A stretch of DNA of 64,000 nt from Engraulis encrasicolus (GCF_034702125.1 NC_085867.1:39785983-39849982), one strand, 5' to 3'; numbered from the stretch's first letter, positions 54,281 to 64,000 are shown. The notes: a model not told the origin generated them from the sequence alone. Translations and numbers: made by a program.

Positions 54281-54945
54281 TCTCAATCTACGCACTTGTC
54301 AGTGCACTGACAGTAGGGTGACCACCTGCTAATAAGTCCAAGTGGGGACAAGGGGTTTGCTTCTGAGGGGCAATGTGGGACAGACCCTGGCGTGCACGTG
54401 CACTCACGCGGCAACGCTTCATATGCTGTGCGCGCACACGCTACGGGGGGCGGGTGGTCACCCTAACTGACAATCAGTGCACTGAGGTCTTCAGTGCATA
54501 GTGTCGTGGAAAAATTTGAGCACTGTGCCCTGGAAGTGAAGGCTGAGCATGGCATTAGCTCGCCAAAATATCAGTTGGCTACTGTTTTCAATGCACAGCG
54601 TCTGTTGCTTGTATTTACATTTCCTTCACCCCAAAGGGCAACAATCACACATACAATACTTGGGTTGGCATGAAAAGGTTGGTGTCTCAGAAACATTACT
54701 CACAGAATTAGGAGACTGTCGACCAAACTCTTCTAATGAACTGAACGCCACGTTTCCTCCGTGTCATTGTCAACATGGTGGTCGTTTAGTGCGTGCAGTG
54801 TCCATCATTCAAGCATGCGTTTTTCCGCCATTGTTAGGGGATCATCCGGGCACTTTCAGTGCACTGGCTCAACCGAAATTTTCAGCATGAGCGCCCTAGG
54901 CACTGAAACGCAATGCCCGAAGTGCATAAGTGTGTGGATTGAGAC
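54281..54945. mobile_element. MITE, tips TCTCAATCTACGCACTT
   Basis: tctcaatctacgcacttgtc on the left and aagtgtgtggattgaga on the right are inverted. A second MITE is nested at 54,314-54,465. Non-coding. Confidence 0.7.
54314..54465. mobile_element. Short MITE, tips TAGGGTGACCACC
   Basis: 152 bp with inverted ends and flanks actgacag / actgacaa (7 of 8 alike), a probable 8-bp target duplication. Confidence 0.8.
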
Positions 54946-55034
54946 TAGTGCACTGCACAAACACTGTCATCTACTAAAAAAAGTCTGATCTCTGCCCTAG
55001 AAAACAAGGGGTTTGCCAACAAGTACTTTGGCTA

Positions 55035-55247
55035 GAGGGGTCAAATACGTATTCCCTCAATGAAATACAAAGAAGACAAATTAATTAAAATGTATTCTTT
55101 GAAGTTATTTTCCAGACTTTCTTTTTGATATTCTGTCCATCTGTGTTGGAATACATCTACGATTAAAGTTATAGACTGATCATGTCTTTATCAGTGTACA
55201 AACCAACACCACCAGAAAGGGATCAAATACTTATTAGATTCACTGTG
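55035..55247 (+). mobile_element. Tc1-like 3' end fragment
   Basis: gggtcaaatacgtattccct, then the tagactgatcatgtctttat region and gggatcaaatacttatt, are the familiar 3' flank and TIR of a fish Tc1 family. No transposase part is present. It is not the partner of 28,505, whose tip differs. Confidence 0.75.
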
Positions 55248-55369
55248 TAAGGGGGGCCCATAGGAAGTCAGATTTTTGTTTCACACAAGCATGTTAAGTA
55301 TGGAATAGCGGCCGACGAGGTGTCCCGATATCAAGGGAAATAATGGACGAGGCGGAGCGTTCTGAACAT

Positions 55370-55505
55370 CCCGACGGCGCAGCCAAATTTACAACCAAAT
55401 GCGATAGAATTGACGACTGGGTTTTTGACTTCACAACCAGATGCGATAGAATTAGTAACGGGGTCTTGACTAGACAACCAGATGCGATAGAACTAGTAAC
55501 GGCAC
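55370..55505 (+). repeat. ~42-bp imperfect tandem repeat
   Basis: Three partial units begin with gcgatagaa(t/c)t, preceded by caaccagat. The surrounding 55,250-56,030 has no recognised gene; it contains CpG-rich pieces such as accgtggaatagcagcacga of unknown origin. Confidence 0.7.
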
Positions 55506-56039
55506 TTCGCCAGAAAGTTAGAAAAGAAGCAACTTGAACCCGCACGCCCGCATGACATCATAGGTGTCCTGCTACCGGGGAATAAAGGACACCTGTTCAG
55601 CCAATCAGAAGACGTTCCGTCTGCTCACTGGGTGTTAAGTAAGGGTTAACGTTCGGCGAGAAGGTCGCTACCGTGGAATAGCAGCACGACAGAGAGAATC
55701 TTTAGACCCCGACGCGGAGCGGAGTGAAAAGTCTTGTTGCCATTGACAGCGGTCTGTTATAGACCAACCCGTCCGTTATCGAAAAATAACAGACGTGCGA
55801 ACGTTGGGGAGCCCCGTTGAAATGAATGGAGCATTCGACCGATGACGTCACACCATATAATAATAATATATAAAGGGGGTCTATTAGAGCTGGTTGAACA
55901 TGGGGAATTTTGTGCTCCACCCCTGTACATAAGCATACGGTACATGTACCTTCAGACAAGAATTTCCTTTAATGTCATTAAGCTGGATTTCGGTAGCAGT
56001 GTACCAGCCTGCTCTCACCCTTGAAATGTAAAAAAAAGT

Positions 56040-57168
56040 AAGCACAAGGAGTTCTTTTTTCCGAGAGTAGAGTCATAGTGGGTTTACATACAGTGTTGAA
56101 TCTCGCCCTCCAACCCGTGCCTGCAGTTCACCTAGGGAGCACTGTCGAGACAGCAGAGCTCATAAGGCTGGCGCTAATAACTGACAATTGTGCTCGCTGT
56201 CGGGCGAAACTTGACAATATTACTGTAAGTTCTGAGAAACCAAAGTGGATTTCATTGAAATGTACAATAACCTGGGAGTTATGTCCTTCTGGTTTCCTAC
56301 AGCTTTGGCATTTATGAGTCAGGCTCCGCTAGCATCTTGCTAACAAAATTGCTTTACGGCCGTCGTGATCACAGCAATGCAGCCGGTCGACCAATCCAAA
56401 CGCAGTGTGTGAAGCCCCTCGTGACGTCATATTGACAATAAAGACGTATTTTACAAAGATCCAGGGAGTTTAAACATTCAAACTAAGTGATGTTTGAAAG
56501 GATAATCTATCCTGCCTTTTGGAAAAATAGAATGAAACGATGATACCAATTATCTCCCAAAGCAATGGCAGCATCGTGATTGAGCTCCATGGGACCCCGT
56601 TCATTTTAACAGCCTCTGCGCTCCTTGGCGCTCCTCTGTGCTGTCTGGATGGCGCCACTTAGTGGACAGTACCACCCGGAAAAAGTAGCGAGATTCCTCT
56701 CTCGTACTACCCATAAACACTCTCTGGTAGAGTAGAGCAGTTGTTGCAGGGTTGCTGCCAGTGCTCACCTGCACACTGATGTAGGCTTTCAGGCCGACCA
56801 GAACGGAGCCGGTGCCGGTGCCTGCACTAGTTACGTTTGGCACTAAAGTGCTCATCGGTGAACCTCCTGTGTTCATACCGGGCTCTGAACAATTTCCGCA
56901 CGTGACTGTTACCCGGAGGAACTTGCTAATGGCCACGCTGTCGTCACGGTTCGCGGAGAAAAACCTAGTATTTTGCGGTTCGCATTGCGAACGAACTTTC
57001 CGGTTCACGAACGCTAATATCTGTGGCATGAACACGACGGCTGGTTCGCGAGTAAGTGCAGGAACAGGCTCCAGCACGGTTCTCAGTCGGCCAGAACGTG
57101 CTAATGGAGGCAGAACCCTGAAACGTCTACTCAGCTCTCAAAAAAAAAAAACCTCCTTGTGCTTGACC
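56040..57168. mobile_element. Unclassified element, TIR AAGCACAAGGAG
   Basis: aagcacaaggagttcttttt with gagtagagtc on the left, and its inverse ending ctccttgtgctt on the right. An open frame of 158 codons on the minus strand (56,601-57,077) has no recognised motif. Non-autonomous; it ends about 120 bp before the aquaporin exon. Confidence 0.6.
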
Positions 57169-57288
57169 TTACTGTCTTTTAGTGTGTGAATCTGCTCTTA
57201 CCTAAATATCCAGACCGCAACAGTATCCTCACTTCCTCACTTGTATTTACATTAAAGCTAATACTCCACTCTGAACACTTTGATTTAG

Positions 57289-57369
57289 ATGTTCTACACT
57301 GGAGCTGGAATGAACCCTGTCAGATCCTTCGCTCCTGCTACGTTCAAGAGGAACTCCATGAACCACTGG
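57289..57369 (+). pseudogene. mip: Aquaporin-0 (mip) exon 3, isolated
   Basis: After tttgatttag and before gtaaga lie exactly 81 nt, 27 codons in phase 0, from M to W. This matches the size and ends of exon 3 of vertebrate MIP/AQP0 (human residues 176-202). The reading contains [15 protein letters not shown] and NHW, the second pore loop; YTGAGMNP followed by SFAPA is characteristic of AQP0 among orthodox aquaporins. The second NPA motif is NPV, and several residues before NHW differ from the family. I found no exon 1, 2 or 4 in the window, so this is a gene fragment in a transposon-rich setting. The intact frame and splice sites mean decay is recent or the piece is under some constraint. Confidence 0.85.
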
Positions 57370-57565
57370 GTAAGAAAAATATATACAAATTATGCATAAA
57401 AAACATGCTCATAGTCTCGCATTGTTTGTAAACTACTTTCAATTCAGATATGATGGACGTAATGGTGTTACATTGTTTTAGTCTTTTACAGAATGCGCAA
57501 TGCACTGCATGTATTTCTCAGCTGCTCACATGTAACTATAATATGGTTTCTGTTCTTCCCTCCTC

Positions 57566-58760
57566 GTGCCTGCGCCCGTCGGTCCGTGTCTCCGTCCAGC
57601 CGGCTGTGCGTGCATCCGTCTCTGCGTCCGTGCCTACGTCTGGCCGGCAGTGCGTCAGTCGGTCTGTGCGTCGGTCTGTGCTTCCGTTTGTGCTTCCGTC
57701 TCTGCCCACGTCCGTGCCCACGTCTGGCCGGCCGTGCGTCCGGCCGTGCATGCGTCAGTCCATCTGTGCATCTGTGCCAACATTTGGCCGGACGTGCTTC
57801 CGTCTGTGCTTCCGTCCGTGCTTCCGTCCGTGCCTACGTCTGGCCGACCGTGCGTCCGTCTGTGACCACGTCCGTGCGTCCGTCCGTCCGTGCGTGCGTG
57901 CGTGCGTCAGTCCGTTTCTGCATCCGTGCCTACGTCTGGCCGGCCGTGCGTCCGTCTGTGCGTGCGTGCGTCAGTCCGTCTGTGCATCCGTGCCTACGTC
58001 TGGCCGGCCGTGCGTCCGTCTGTGCCCACGTCCGTGCGTGCGTCCGTCCGTCCGTCCGTGCGTGCGTCAGTCCGTTTCTGCATCCGTGCCTACGTCTGGC
58101 CGGCCGTGCGTCCGTCTGTGCGTGCGTCAGTCCGTCTGTGCGTCCGTGCGTGCGTCAGTCCGTTTCTGCATCCGTGCCTACGTCTGGCCGGCCGTGCGTC
58201 CGTCTGTGCGTCCGTGCCTACGTCTGGCCGGCCGTGCGTCCGTCTGTGCCCACGTCCGTGCGTCCGTCCGTCCGTGCGTGCGTCAGTCCGTTTCTGCATC
58301 CGTGCCTACGTCTGGCCGGCCGTGCGTCCGTCTGTGCGTGCGTCAGTCCGTTTCTGCATCCGTGCCTACGTCTGGCCGGCCGTGCGTCCGTCTGTGCGTG
58401 CGTCAGTCCGTCTGTGCGTCCGTGCCTACGTCTGGCCGGCCGTGCGTCCGTCTGTGCCCACGTCCGTGCGTCCGTCTGTGCCCACGTCCGTGCCTACGTC
58501 TGGCCGGCCGTGCGTCCGTCTGTGCGTCCGTCTGTGCCCACGTCCGTGCCTACGTCTGGCCGGCCGTGCGTCCGTCTGTGCCCATGTCCGTGCCTCCATC
58601 TGTCTGTGCCTCCGTCCGGCTGGCTGTCCGTCCGTGTGTGCGTGCCCACGTCCGTGTGTGCATGCGTGCGTCTATCTGTCCATTCATCCGTCTGTGCATT
58701 CGTCCGTGCCTACGTCCGGCCGGGCCCCATGTCGGTGCGTCCGTGCGTATGTCAGTCTGT
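57566..58760 (+). repeat. CGTC/CGTG minisatellite, ~1.2 kb
   Basis: Tetranucleotide-like CGTG/CGTC blocks are organised in larger units (about 50-70 bp) that repeat gcctacgtctggccggccg. All three forward frames are open for hundreds of codons because the units hold no TAA, TAG or TGA, so the long Arg/Val/Cys/Ser-rich translations are not evidence of a protein. Very CpG-rich. It begins about 200 bp after the mip exon. Confidence 0.95.
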
Positions 58761-58860
58761 TTGCCCGCAAAAACAAAAAACAGTAGGGGGTCTACCAAAA
58801 AAATTAAGTGATTTTTGTGTGTGTGTGTTTGTTTGTGTGTGTCAAAGCATTAAATAGTCT

Positions 58861-59065
58861 TCCTCCCTGTTACATCTCTGATATGCTCTCTTTTTACGCC
58901 CGTGCCCGAGCTCTCAGATCCACTGATGGCACACTGCTAAGGATTCCTACCCTTCCAAAATAGAAAATTGGTGAAGCCGCCTTCGATATGTACGCGCCCA
59001 AGAGATAGAACTCTCTCCCTGCCTCTTCACATCAGAGACGACACTACCTCCATCGACTCGCACAA
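58861..59065 (+). pseudogene. L2-like LINE ORF C-terminus, decayed
   Basis: Broken frames give ISDMLS, RALRSTDGTLL, APK, then NSLP and LPLHIRDD, the usual end of L2/CR1-type ORF2 in fish. Frames shift within 200 bp. The related 3' end follows at 60,800-60,935. Confidence 0.7.
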
Positions 59066-59196
59066 CCGGGGGGGGGGCTCACTGTTTGTTTTTTGTATTT
59101 TTTCCTCCTGTCTTTATCCTTTTATTGTCTATTGTACGTTACATTTAGCTTTAAAATTAAGATAATGAAAAGAAATAGAAGAAAAAGGAAGAAAAT

Positions 59197-59280
59197 ATAG
59201 GTCCCCCATAAGGGGGGGTGGTGGTTGGGTTTAAAAAAAAAAAGCGTGTGCGTGTGTTTACAAAGAGTGTGTGATTTACA

Positions 59281-59342
<62 letters not shown>

Positions 59343-59347
59343 TTACA

Positions 59348-59393
<46 letters not shown>

Positions 59394-60265
59394 TTACAAA
59401 GCGTGCGTGTGTGTGTGTGAGTGATTTACAAAGTGTGCGTGTGTGTGTGAGTGATTTTACAAAGCGTGCGTGTGTGTGCGTGTGAGATTACAAAGCGTGA
59501 GTGTGTGTGTGTGTGTGTGTGGGGGGGGTGGGTTGTTAATATGTGGTTTGAAGTGTTGAGGGACACAAATTGTTTTTTGTATTTTTTTTCTCCTGTCTTT
59601 ATCCATTTTTTCTGTATCCTTTTATTGTCTATTATTGTATGTTACATTTTGCTTTTGTTAAAAGATGGAAAAATTAAGATAATGAAAAGAAATAGAAGAA
59701 AAAGGAAGAAGATATAGGTTCCCCATAAGGGGGGTGGTGGTTGGGTTTATTAAAAAAAAAAAAGCGTGTGCGCGTGATTACAAAGAGTGTGTGTGATTAC
59801 AAAGCGCGTGTGTGTGTGTGATTACAAAGCAGGAATGTGTTGGCGTCATGCAGATGGTCATGTTTCTTATTTATTTTTATTTTTATTTTACACTTGTCAT
59901 CCCCCCAGCTGTATTATTTGCTATAATAGAGATAGAACTCCCTGCGTCTTCACATCAGAGACACTACCTCCATCGACTCGCACAAACGAGTGGTGGCACT
60001 GATTGTTTTTTGTATTTTTTCTCCTGTCTTTATCCTTTTATTGTCTATTGTACGTTACATTTTGGAAAAATTAAGATATTGAAAAGAAATAGAAGAAAAA
60101 GGAAGAAAATATAGGTTCCCCATAAGGGGTGGTGGTGGTTGGGTTTATTAAAAAAAAGCTTGTGCGTGTGTTTACAAAGAGTGTGTGATTACAAAGTGTG
60201 CGTGTGTGCGCGTGTGTGTGTGTGTGTTTACAAAGCGTGTGTGTGTGTGTGTTTACAAAGCGTGC

Positions 60266-60361
<96 letters not shown>

Positions 60362-60620
60362 TTACAAAGCGTGCGTGTGTGTGTGTGTGGGGGGGGGTTG
60401 TTAATATGTGGTTTGAAGTGTTGGGGGACACATTGTTTTTTGTATTTTTTTTTCTCCTGTCTTTATCCTTTTTTCTGTATCCTTTTATTGTCTATTATTG
60501 TATGTTACATTTTGCTTTTGTTAAAAGATGGAAAAATTAAGATAATGAAAAGAAATAGAAGAAAAAGGAAGAAAATATAGGTTCCCCATAAGGGGGGGTG
60601 GTGGTTGGGTTTATAAAAAA
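59197..60620 (+). repeat. VNTR of ~400-520-bp units with (GT)n
   Basis: The junction gttccccataagggg recurs near 59,198, 59,714, 60,112 and 60,582. Each unit contains ggtggtggttgggtttat, GT arrays with gattacaaagcgtg, ttgttttttgtatttttt and aatagaagaaaaaggaag. Unit length varies with the GT runs. Confidence 0.92.
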
Positions 60621-60799
60621 AAAGCATGCGTGTGCGTGCGTGTGATTACAAAGCGTGTGTGTGATTACAAAGTGTGCGTGTGTGTGTGTGCGTGTGATTA
60701 CAAAGCATGAATGTGTTGGCGTCATGCAGATGGTCATGTTTCTTATTTATTTTTATTTTTATTTTACACTTGTCATCCCCCCAGCTGTATTATTTGCTA

Positions 60800-60940
60800 T
60801 GATATTAACCCCTCCTTGCATCTGCACTTGTTGTTCTGTATTTCATGTGCACTTTGTATTTGCTAGTGATGTTGGCTATGATTATGTCTTCTTTGAAAGC
60901 CGTTTTGGTTATAAAGCGTCTGCCAAATGTAATGGAATGT
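60800..60940 (+). mobile_element. L2-like LINE 3' terminal region
   Basis: ggttataaagcgtctgccaa followed by atgtaatggaatg is the conserved 3' tail of fish L2-type LINEs and their SINEs. Together with 58,861-59,065 it suggests the VNTR expanded inside the 3' UTR of one LINE copy. Confidence 0.7.
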
Positions 60941-60999
60941 CATATTAATAGACAAATCATCTGATCTGCCTTTTGTGTACCACAATAAAAGAAAAAGAA

Positions 61000-61536
61000 A
61001 CGCCATCACACAAAGTTGCCTACGGCAGATGTTAATTTTTCTTATTTATTTTTTTGTTTGTGTGCGTGTGTGTGCGCCCCCCCCCACCCCCCATTTTTTT
61101 TTACAACGAGTGGACACTCCACTGACACCCAGTCATCTTTCACTTATCAAAAGTAGGCTTATCATGCACTTAAAGCTGTACAAAAGCGGTGCCAATTTAG
61201 CATACTCTGTGTGCAATAGTGCAATGAAACGCAATTTAAATAGCTGAAAAAAATTCACTTTCTACTATGTATAGTCATCAAAAGTACACTTTCTACTATG
61301 TATAGTCATCAAAAGTACACTTTAAGTGTGTGCCTTTCAACTGGTCACTGCGCCTGACCCTGTTCTTGCTTAAATTTTCTCCTTGGAAGTCAAGGCTAAA
61401 TGTTGCTAAATGCTGTGCAATGTAATATAATGTAATCTTTGTTGGAATGCCACAGCCCGAGTGTTGTTGCAGGCAATTAAGGCAGTTCTGAAGGCAAAAG
61501 GGGGTCCAACCCAACACGAGGAGTGTTCCTCTCTAA
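61000..61536. other. No gene recognised; 32-bp doublet
   Basis: A 32-bp unit (actttctactatgtatagtc...) is repeated twice at 61,256-61,320. Otherwise nothing is recognised before the right arm of G2. Confidence 0.5.
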
Positions 61537-61839
61537 TAAAAGGATCCCAAACACCAATATTTATCTATTAATTAACCATTAGTTATCCTCAACCAACTCT
61601 AATATAAGGGTCCCAAACCCCAATATTTATGTATTATTTATCCATTAACTTGTAACACAAGGTAATAGTTATGTAATAGTTAAGTAACAGCTTACGGATG
61701 TTCAACATATGCATTAATAACAATTAATATGTGTCTAATGTGGCATTAAGTAACGATTATTAACCCTTACTTAAGTATTAGGTTATAGCTACTTTACTGT
61801 TAATTATGGCCCCTTATTTAGAAGTGTTACCAAAGAGGG

Positions 61840-61941
61840 AATATGTCGCCTAAGCTAGTGAAAGTCAATGGATCCGTGTAGCATTGTAGCATGCTACACG
61901 GATCCATTGACTTTCACTATCTTAGCGACATATTCCCTCTT
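61840..61941. repeat. Central hairpin of G1
   Basis: About 48 bp on each side of a short spacer (gtgaaagtcaatggatccgt ... acggatccattgactttcac) pair with few mismatches, continuing outward into the long G1 arms. Confidence 0.9.
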
Positions 61942-62062
61942 TTAACTTGTCTTAAAGCAAGACAACGCTTAGCATGAAAAATAAGACACTTCACCACCTT
62001 TATAAACCTCAGCCAACGATTTTAACTGTATTAAGCCCCAAAATAGAGGCATACCCCTTTAA

Positions 62063-62881
62063 CAAATGACTTGTTAAGCATTGCTTATGCATTATCAAGG
62101 ATATACTTAAGTATATCTGGGGAACTGTTCTAAAGTGAAAACCTGTTAATGCTTTACAACACATTAACAAATGACTTGTTAAGCATTGCTTATGGATTAT
62201 AAAGGAGTTACAACTCATTGCTTGAGGCGGTGGTAGCTCAGATGGGGGCTCGAACAGGGCTCGAATGTGCAATCTTTGGGTAACTCCTTGATAATGCACA
62301 AGTAATGCTTGACAAGGCATTTGTTAATGTGTTGTGAAGCCTTAACAGGTTTTCACTTTAGAACAGTTCCCCAGATATACTTAAGTAATTGGTTATAACC
62401 CCTTGATAATGCTTTCCAACACATTAACAAATGACTTGTTAAGCATTGCTTAAGCCTTAACAGGTTTTCACTTTAGAACAGTTCCCCAGATATGCTTAAG
62501 TAATGGTAAATGGACTATGTGTATGTGTATGCCTCACATTCACACAGCAGTGACCGAGGTTGCCATGCAAGGTACTACCCTGCCACCAGGAGAAACTTGG
62601 GGTTAAGTATCTTGCTCAAGGACACAACGATGGAGACAGGCCGAGTGGGGCTCGAACCTGAAATCTTTGCGTTGCTGAACGGCTCCTCTACCATCTGAGC
62701 TACCACCGCCTCAAGCAATGAGTTGTAACTCCTTGATAATCCATAAGCAATGCTTAACAAGTCATTTGTTAATGTGTTGTAAAGCCTTAACAGGTTTTCA
62801 CTTTAGAACAGTCCCAGATATACTTCAGTTATGGGTTATAAATCCTTGATAATGCATAAGCAATGCTTAACAAGTCATTTG
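62063..62881. mobile_element. TTAA-flanked foldback element with SINE-like parts
   Basis: TTAA at 62,059-62,062 and 62,882-62,885; tips CAAATGACTTGTTAAGC and inverse. The opposite G1 arm (near 26,873) lacks it, proving insertion. Motifs aacaaatgacttgttaagca and ggttttcactttagaacagt recur inside. Inverted SINE-like heads lie at 62,225-62,245 and 62,668-62,710. Confidence 0.85.
62510..62712 (-). mobile_element. tRNA-derived SINE inside the TTAA element
   Basis: On the minus strand: ggtggtagctcagatggtag (A box), then ggttcgagccccac (B box), then ttgtgtccttgagcaagata and a body ending near gtgaatgtgaggc. Not a tRNA gene because the 3' acceptor half is replaced by SINE body. Confidence 0.75.
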
Positions 62882-63468
62882 TTAATGTCCAGAAACATCC
62901 ATGAGGGGCAGTCACATGAGCCTCAACTTACTGCTTGCCATGTTACCACTCATCACAATTAACCCTTTTGTAATGGTTAGTGTAAGATTTCACTGATGCT
63001 AAAGAAAGAGTTTACAAACCATTATCATACATGCCTAATAGTACTTGTTAATGGTTAGGTGGTAGGAGACAACACAGAGATAATGTTTTTTTCATAAATA
63101 AAGGAGGGTTATCTGACATTTTAATGATGGTTTACTAATGCTTAGCAGAAAGTTTAATCACCATAAACAAATAATTAATTAACAGTATGTAATAATTACC
63201 AAGAAATACATAATGGCTACCTCATGATTCACTAATGGTTAACTAATGTTAAAATAAGGCTTGACTAAGGCTTAACTTTGCTTAGTGAACAGTTACATCA
63301 GTAAACACAAACCATTTACTTACGTTAGTAGTTAATGATTAAGAAATGAGAAATAATACTTACATAATGACTAACTTGTGATTCACTAAGGGTTAACTAA
63401 TGTTAAAATAAGGCTTAACTAAGGCTTAACTTGCGCTTAAAAAGGGGTACTTATTATAATGTGTTACC

Positions 63469-63718
63469 CAAATATTTTCTAGTATGGTCCAAGTGAAGTC
63501 ATTTTTGCAGCTAAAAATGGCTATTTTTGGAAATTCAAAATGGTGGAGCATGGAGAAGATCCCTCTTTTCATGTATGAAAAGTGTAATTTTTCCAGTCAT
63601 AATGAATACTTAGAATTTGATGCTGGTGGTAAGTATTCATGAAAAAGGTAACATTAGTGAATGGGCAGCATGAATTCTGGAAATAAATAACAAAAAATCT
63701 CACACAGTGTCCCTTTAA
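63469..63718. mobile_element. Right part of the split M1 MITE
   Basis: Starts caaatatt/ttctagtatggtcc and follows the complete copy at 5234-5600 (reverse complement) to its end cacagtgtccctttaa. It rejoins 15,031-15,150. Confidence 0.9.
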
Positions 63719-63737
63719 GTACTGCAATCAGCCTTAC

Positions 63738-63952
63738 TGTAACGGAGGTCATCTTGCACCTGTTCGTCCCCCTCGGGGATGCGAACCTGCGACCTCGTCA
63801 ACTCCATCGGTTCGGGAATGGGAAGCACAGTGCGATAGGCTACCGCTGGACTAAAGGACAAGTTCCCCAGCCTAACGGCATCGACACTGTACGAGGCTCA
63901 GGGAGGGTTTACTAACGTTCCACGCCAACTCTGCTAGTTAGCCTCCGTTACA
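63738..63952. mobile_element. Short element, tips TGTAACGGAGG, with tRNA-like part
   Basis: tgtaacggagg and cctccgttaca are inverted ends about 215 bp apart. The minus strand shows ccagcggtagc and ggttcgcatcccc, resembling A and B boxes, so it may be a SINE-derived unit. Confidence 0.65.
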
Positions 63953-64000
63953 TTACATCAATCCACATATACACACATGCCCTCTCTCTCTCGCTCTCAC

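Larger units (their letters stand above)
27000..61831. mobile_element. G2: 34.8-kb insertion with GGTAACAC tips inside G1
   Basis: Left tip GGTAACACTTCCAAATAA at 27,000; right tip, its inverse, ends at 61,831. Flanking 8-bp duplication AAAGAGGG at 26,992-26,999 and 61,832-61,839. Removing 27,000-61,839 restores a continuous G1 arm that pairs with its opposite arm, so the insertion boundaries are independently confirmed. The left end (27,000 to about 27,800) is nearly a complete foldback copy, followed by a second partial arm to about 27,998; the right end has only about 295 bp of arm (61,537-61,831). The interior holds host gene fragments and many later insertions. Whether G2 moved as one unit or grew after insertion cannot be decided from one locus. 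Confidence 0.85.
15151..63468. mobile_element. G1: 48.3-kb insertion with GGTAACAC inverted tips
   Basis: Seen directly: the left tip GGTAACACTTTATAATA at 15,151 and the right tip TATAATGTGTTACC ending at 63,468 are inverted. The inner sequences (15,151-15,290 and 26,460-26,999 on the left; 61,840-63,468 on the right) are long inverted copies meeting in a hairpin at about 61,840-61,941. Both sides carry the 8-bp duplication CAAATATT (15,143-15,150 and 63,469-63,476), and both flanks are complementary parts of one M1 MITE. Without later insertions G1 would be a foldback element of roughly 1.5-2 kb. No transposase of its own is visible. An 8-bp duplication suggests a hAT-like mobiliser, by inference. 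Confidence 0.85.

Noticed and set aside
28505..55247. Tc1 left end at 28,505 and Tc1 right end at 55,247 as two halves of one element
   Set aside because: Their terminal sequences belong to different families (caggggttggacaaaat against ggggatcaaatactta-type).
56090..56180. Frame reading NLALQPV and PAVHLG with TVE, a little like mip exon 2
   Set aside because: Spacing is wrong, the rest of exon 2 is absent and the segment lies inside the AAGCACAAGGAG-tipped element; probably chance.
57450..58857. Long open frames (298-454 codons) rich in Arg, Val, Cys and Ser
   Set aside because: They come from a stop-free tandem repeat open in all three forward frames.

Overview
The window is vertebrate nuclear DNA, almost certainly from a ray-finned (teleost) fish. 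It has GT-AG introns, a neuropeptide receptor gene with fish-like introns, tRNA-derived SINEs, Tc1, L2/Rex-like and I-type LINEs, a BEL retrotransposon, many hAT-like MITEs and long (GT)n/(CT)n tracts.

Region 1 (1-14,300) holds one host gene on the + strand, a neuropeptide FF receptor 2-like GPCR. It can be joined exon by exon: seven coding exons (1208-1574, 4727-4826, 6090-6210, 6548-6834, 7808-8132, 8462-8641, 10626-10643) with matching phases give a 465-residue receptor. Its introns carry MITEs, a partial SINE, an L2/Rex-like LINE fragment and a 61-bp duplication of the exon 1 splice donor.

Region 2 (15,031-63,718) is one nested insertion complex. A short MITE (tips TTAAAGGGACACTGTG) is cut in two: its left part ends at 15,150 and its right part resumes at 63,469. 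The intruder, here called G1 (15,151-63,468), has inverted GGTAACAC tips, arms that pair with each other and a perfect 8-bp target duplication CAAATATT. G1 contains (a) a young BEL retrotransposon (15,291-26,454, duplication ATTAC) whose 5' LTR was itself hit by a hAT transposon with an intact 818-residue transposase; (b) a second GGTAACAC-tipped insertion, G2 (27,000-61,831, perfect duplication AAAGAGGG), 34.8 kb long; and (c) a TTAA-flanked foldback element (62,063-62,881).

G2 holds non-transposon DNA: an 81-nt exon matching exon 3 of lens aquaporin-0 (mip), at least three collagen Gly-X-Y exons with decayed glycines, and a THAP-like first exon inside an inverted repeat. It also holds an I-type LINE with both ORFs intact, several hAT-like MITEs with 8-bp duplications, a third complete GGTAACAC element (G3, 49,634-53,204, duplication CACAAATT) carrying a piggyBac-like insert, a 1.2-kb CGTC/CGTG minisatellite and a VNTR in an L2-like LINE 3' region. 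The most interesting reading is that a GGTAACAC-tipped foldback family moved, or grew to contain, tens of kilobases including fragments of several host genes.

Two or three transposons look coding-competent (hAT transposase, I-type LINE, BEL with one frame change). Apart from the receptor, no complete host gene is visible. All coordinates and repeats were read by eye; no alignment or database search was run.
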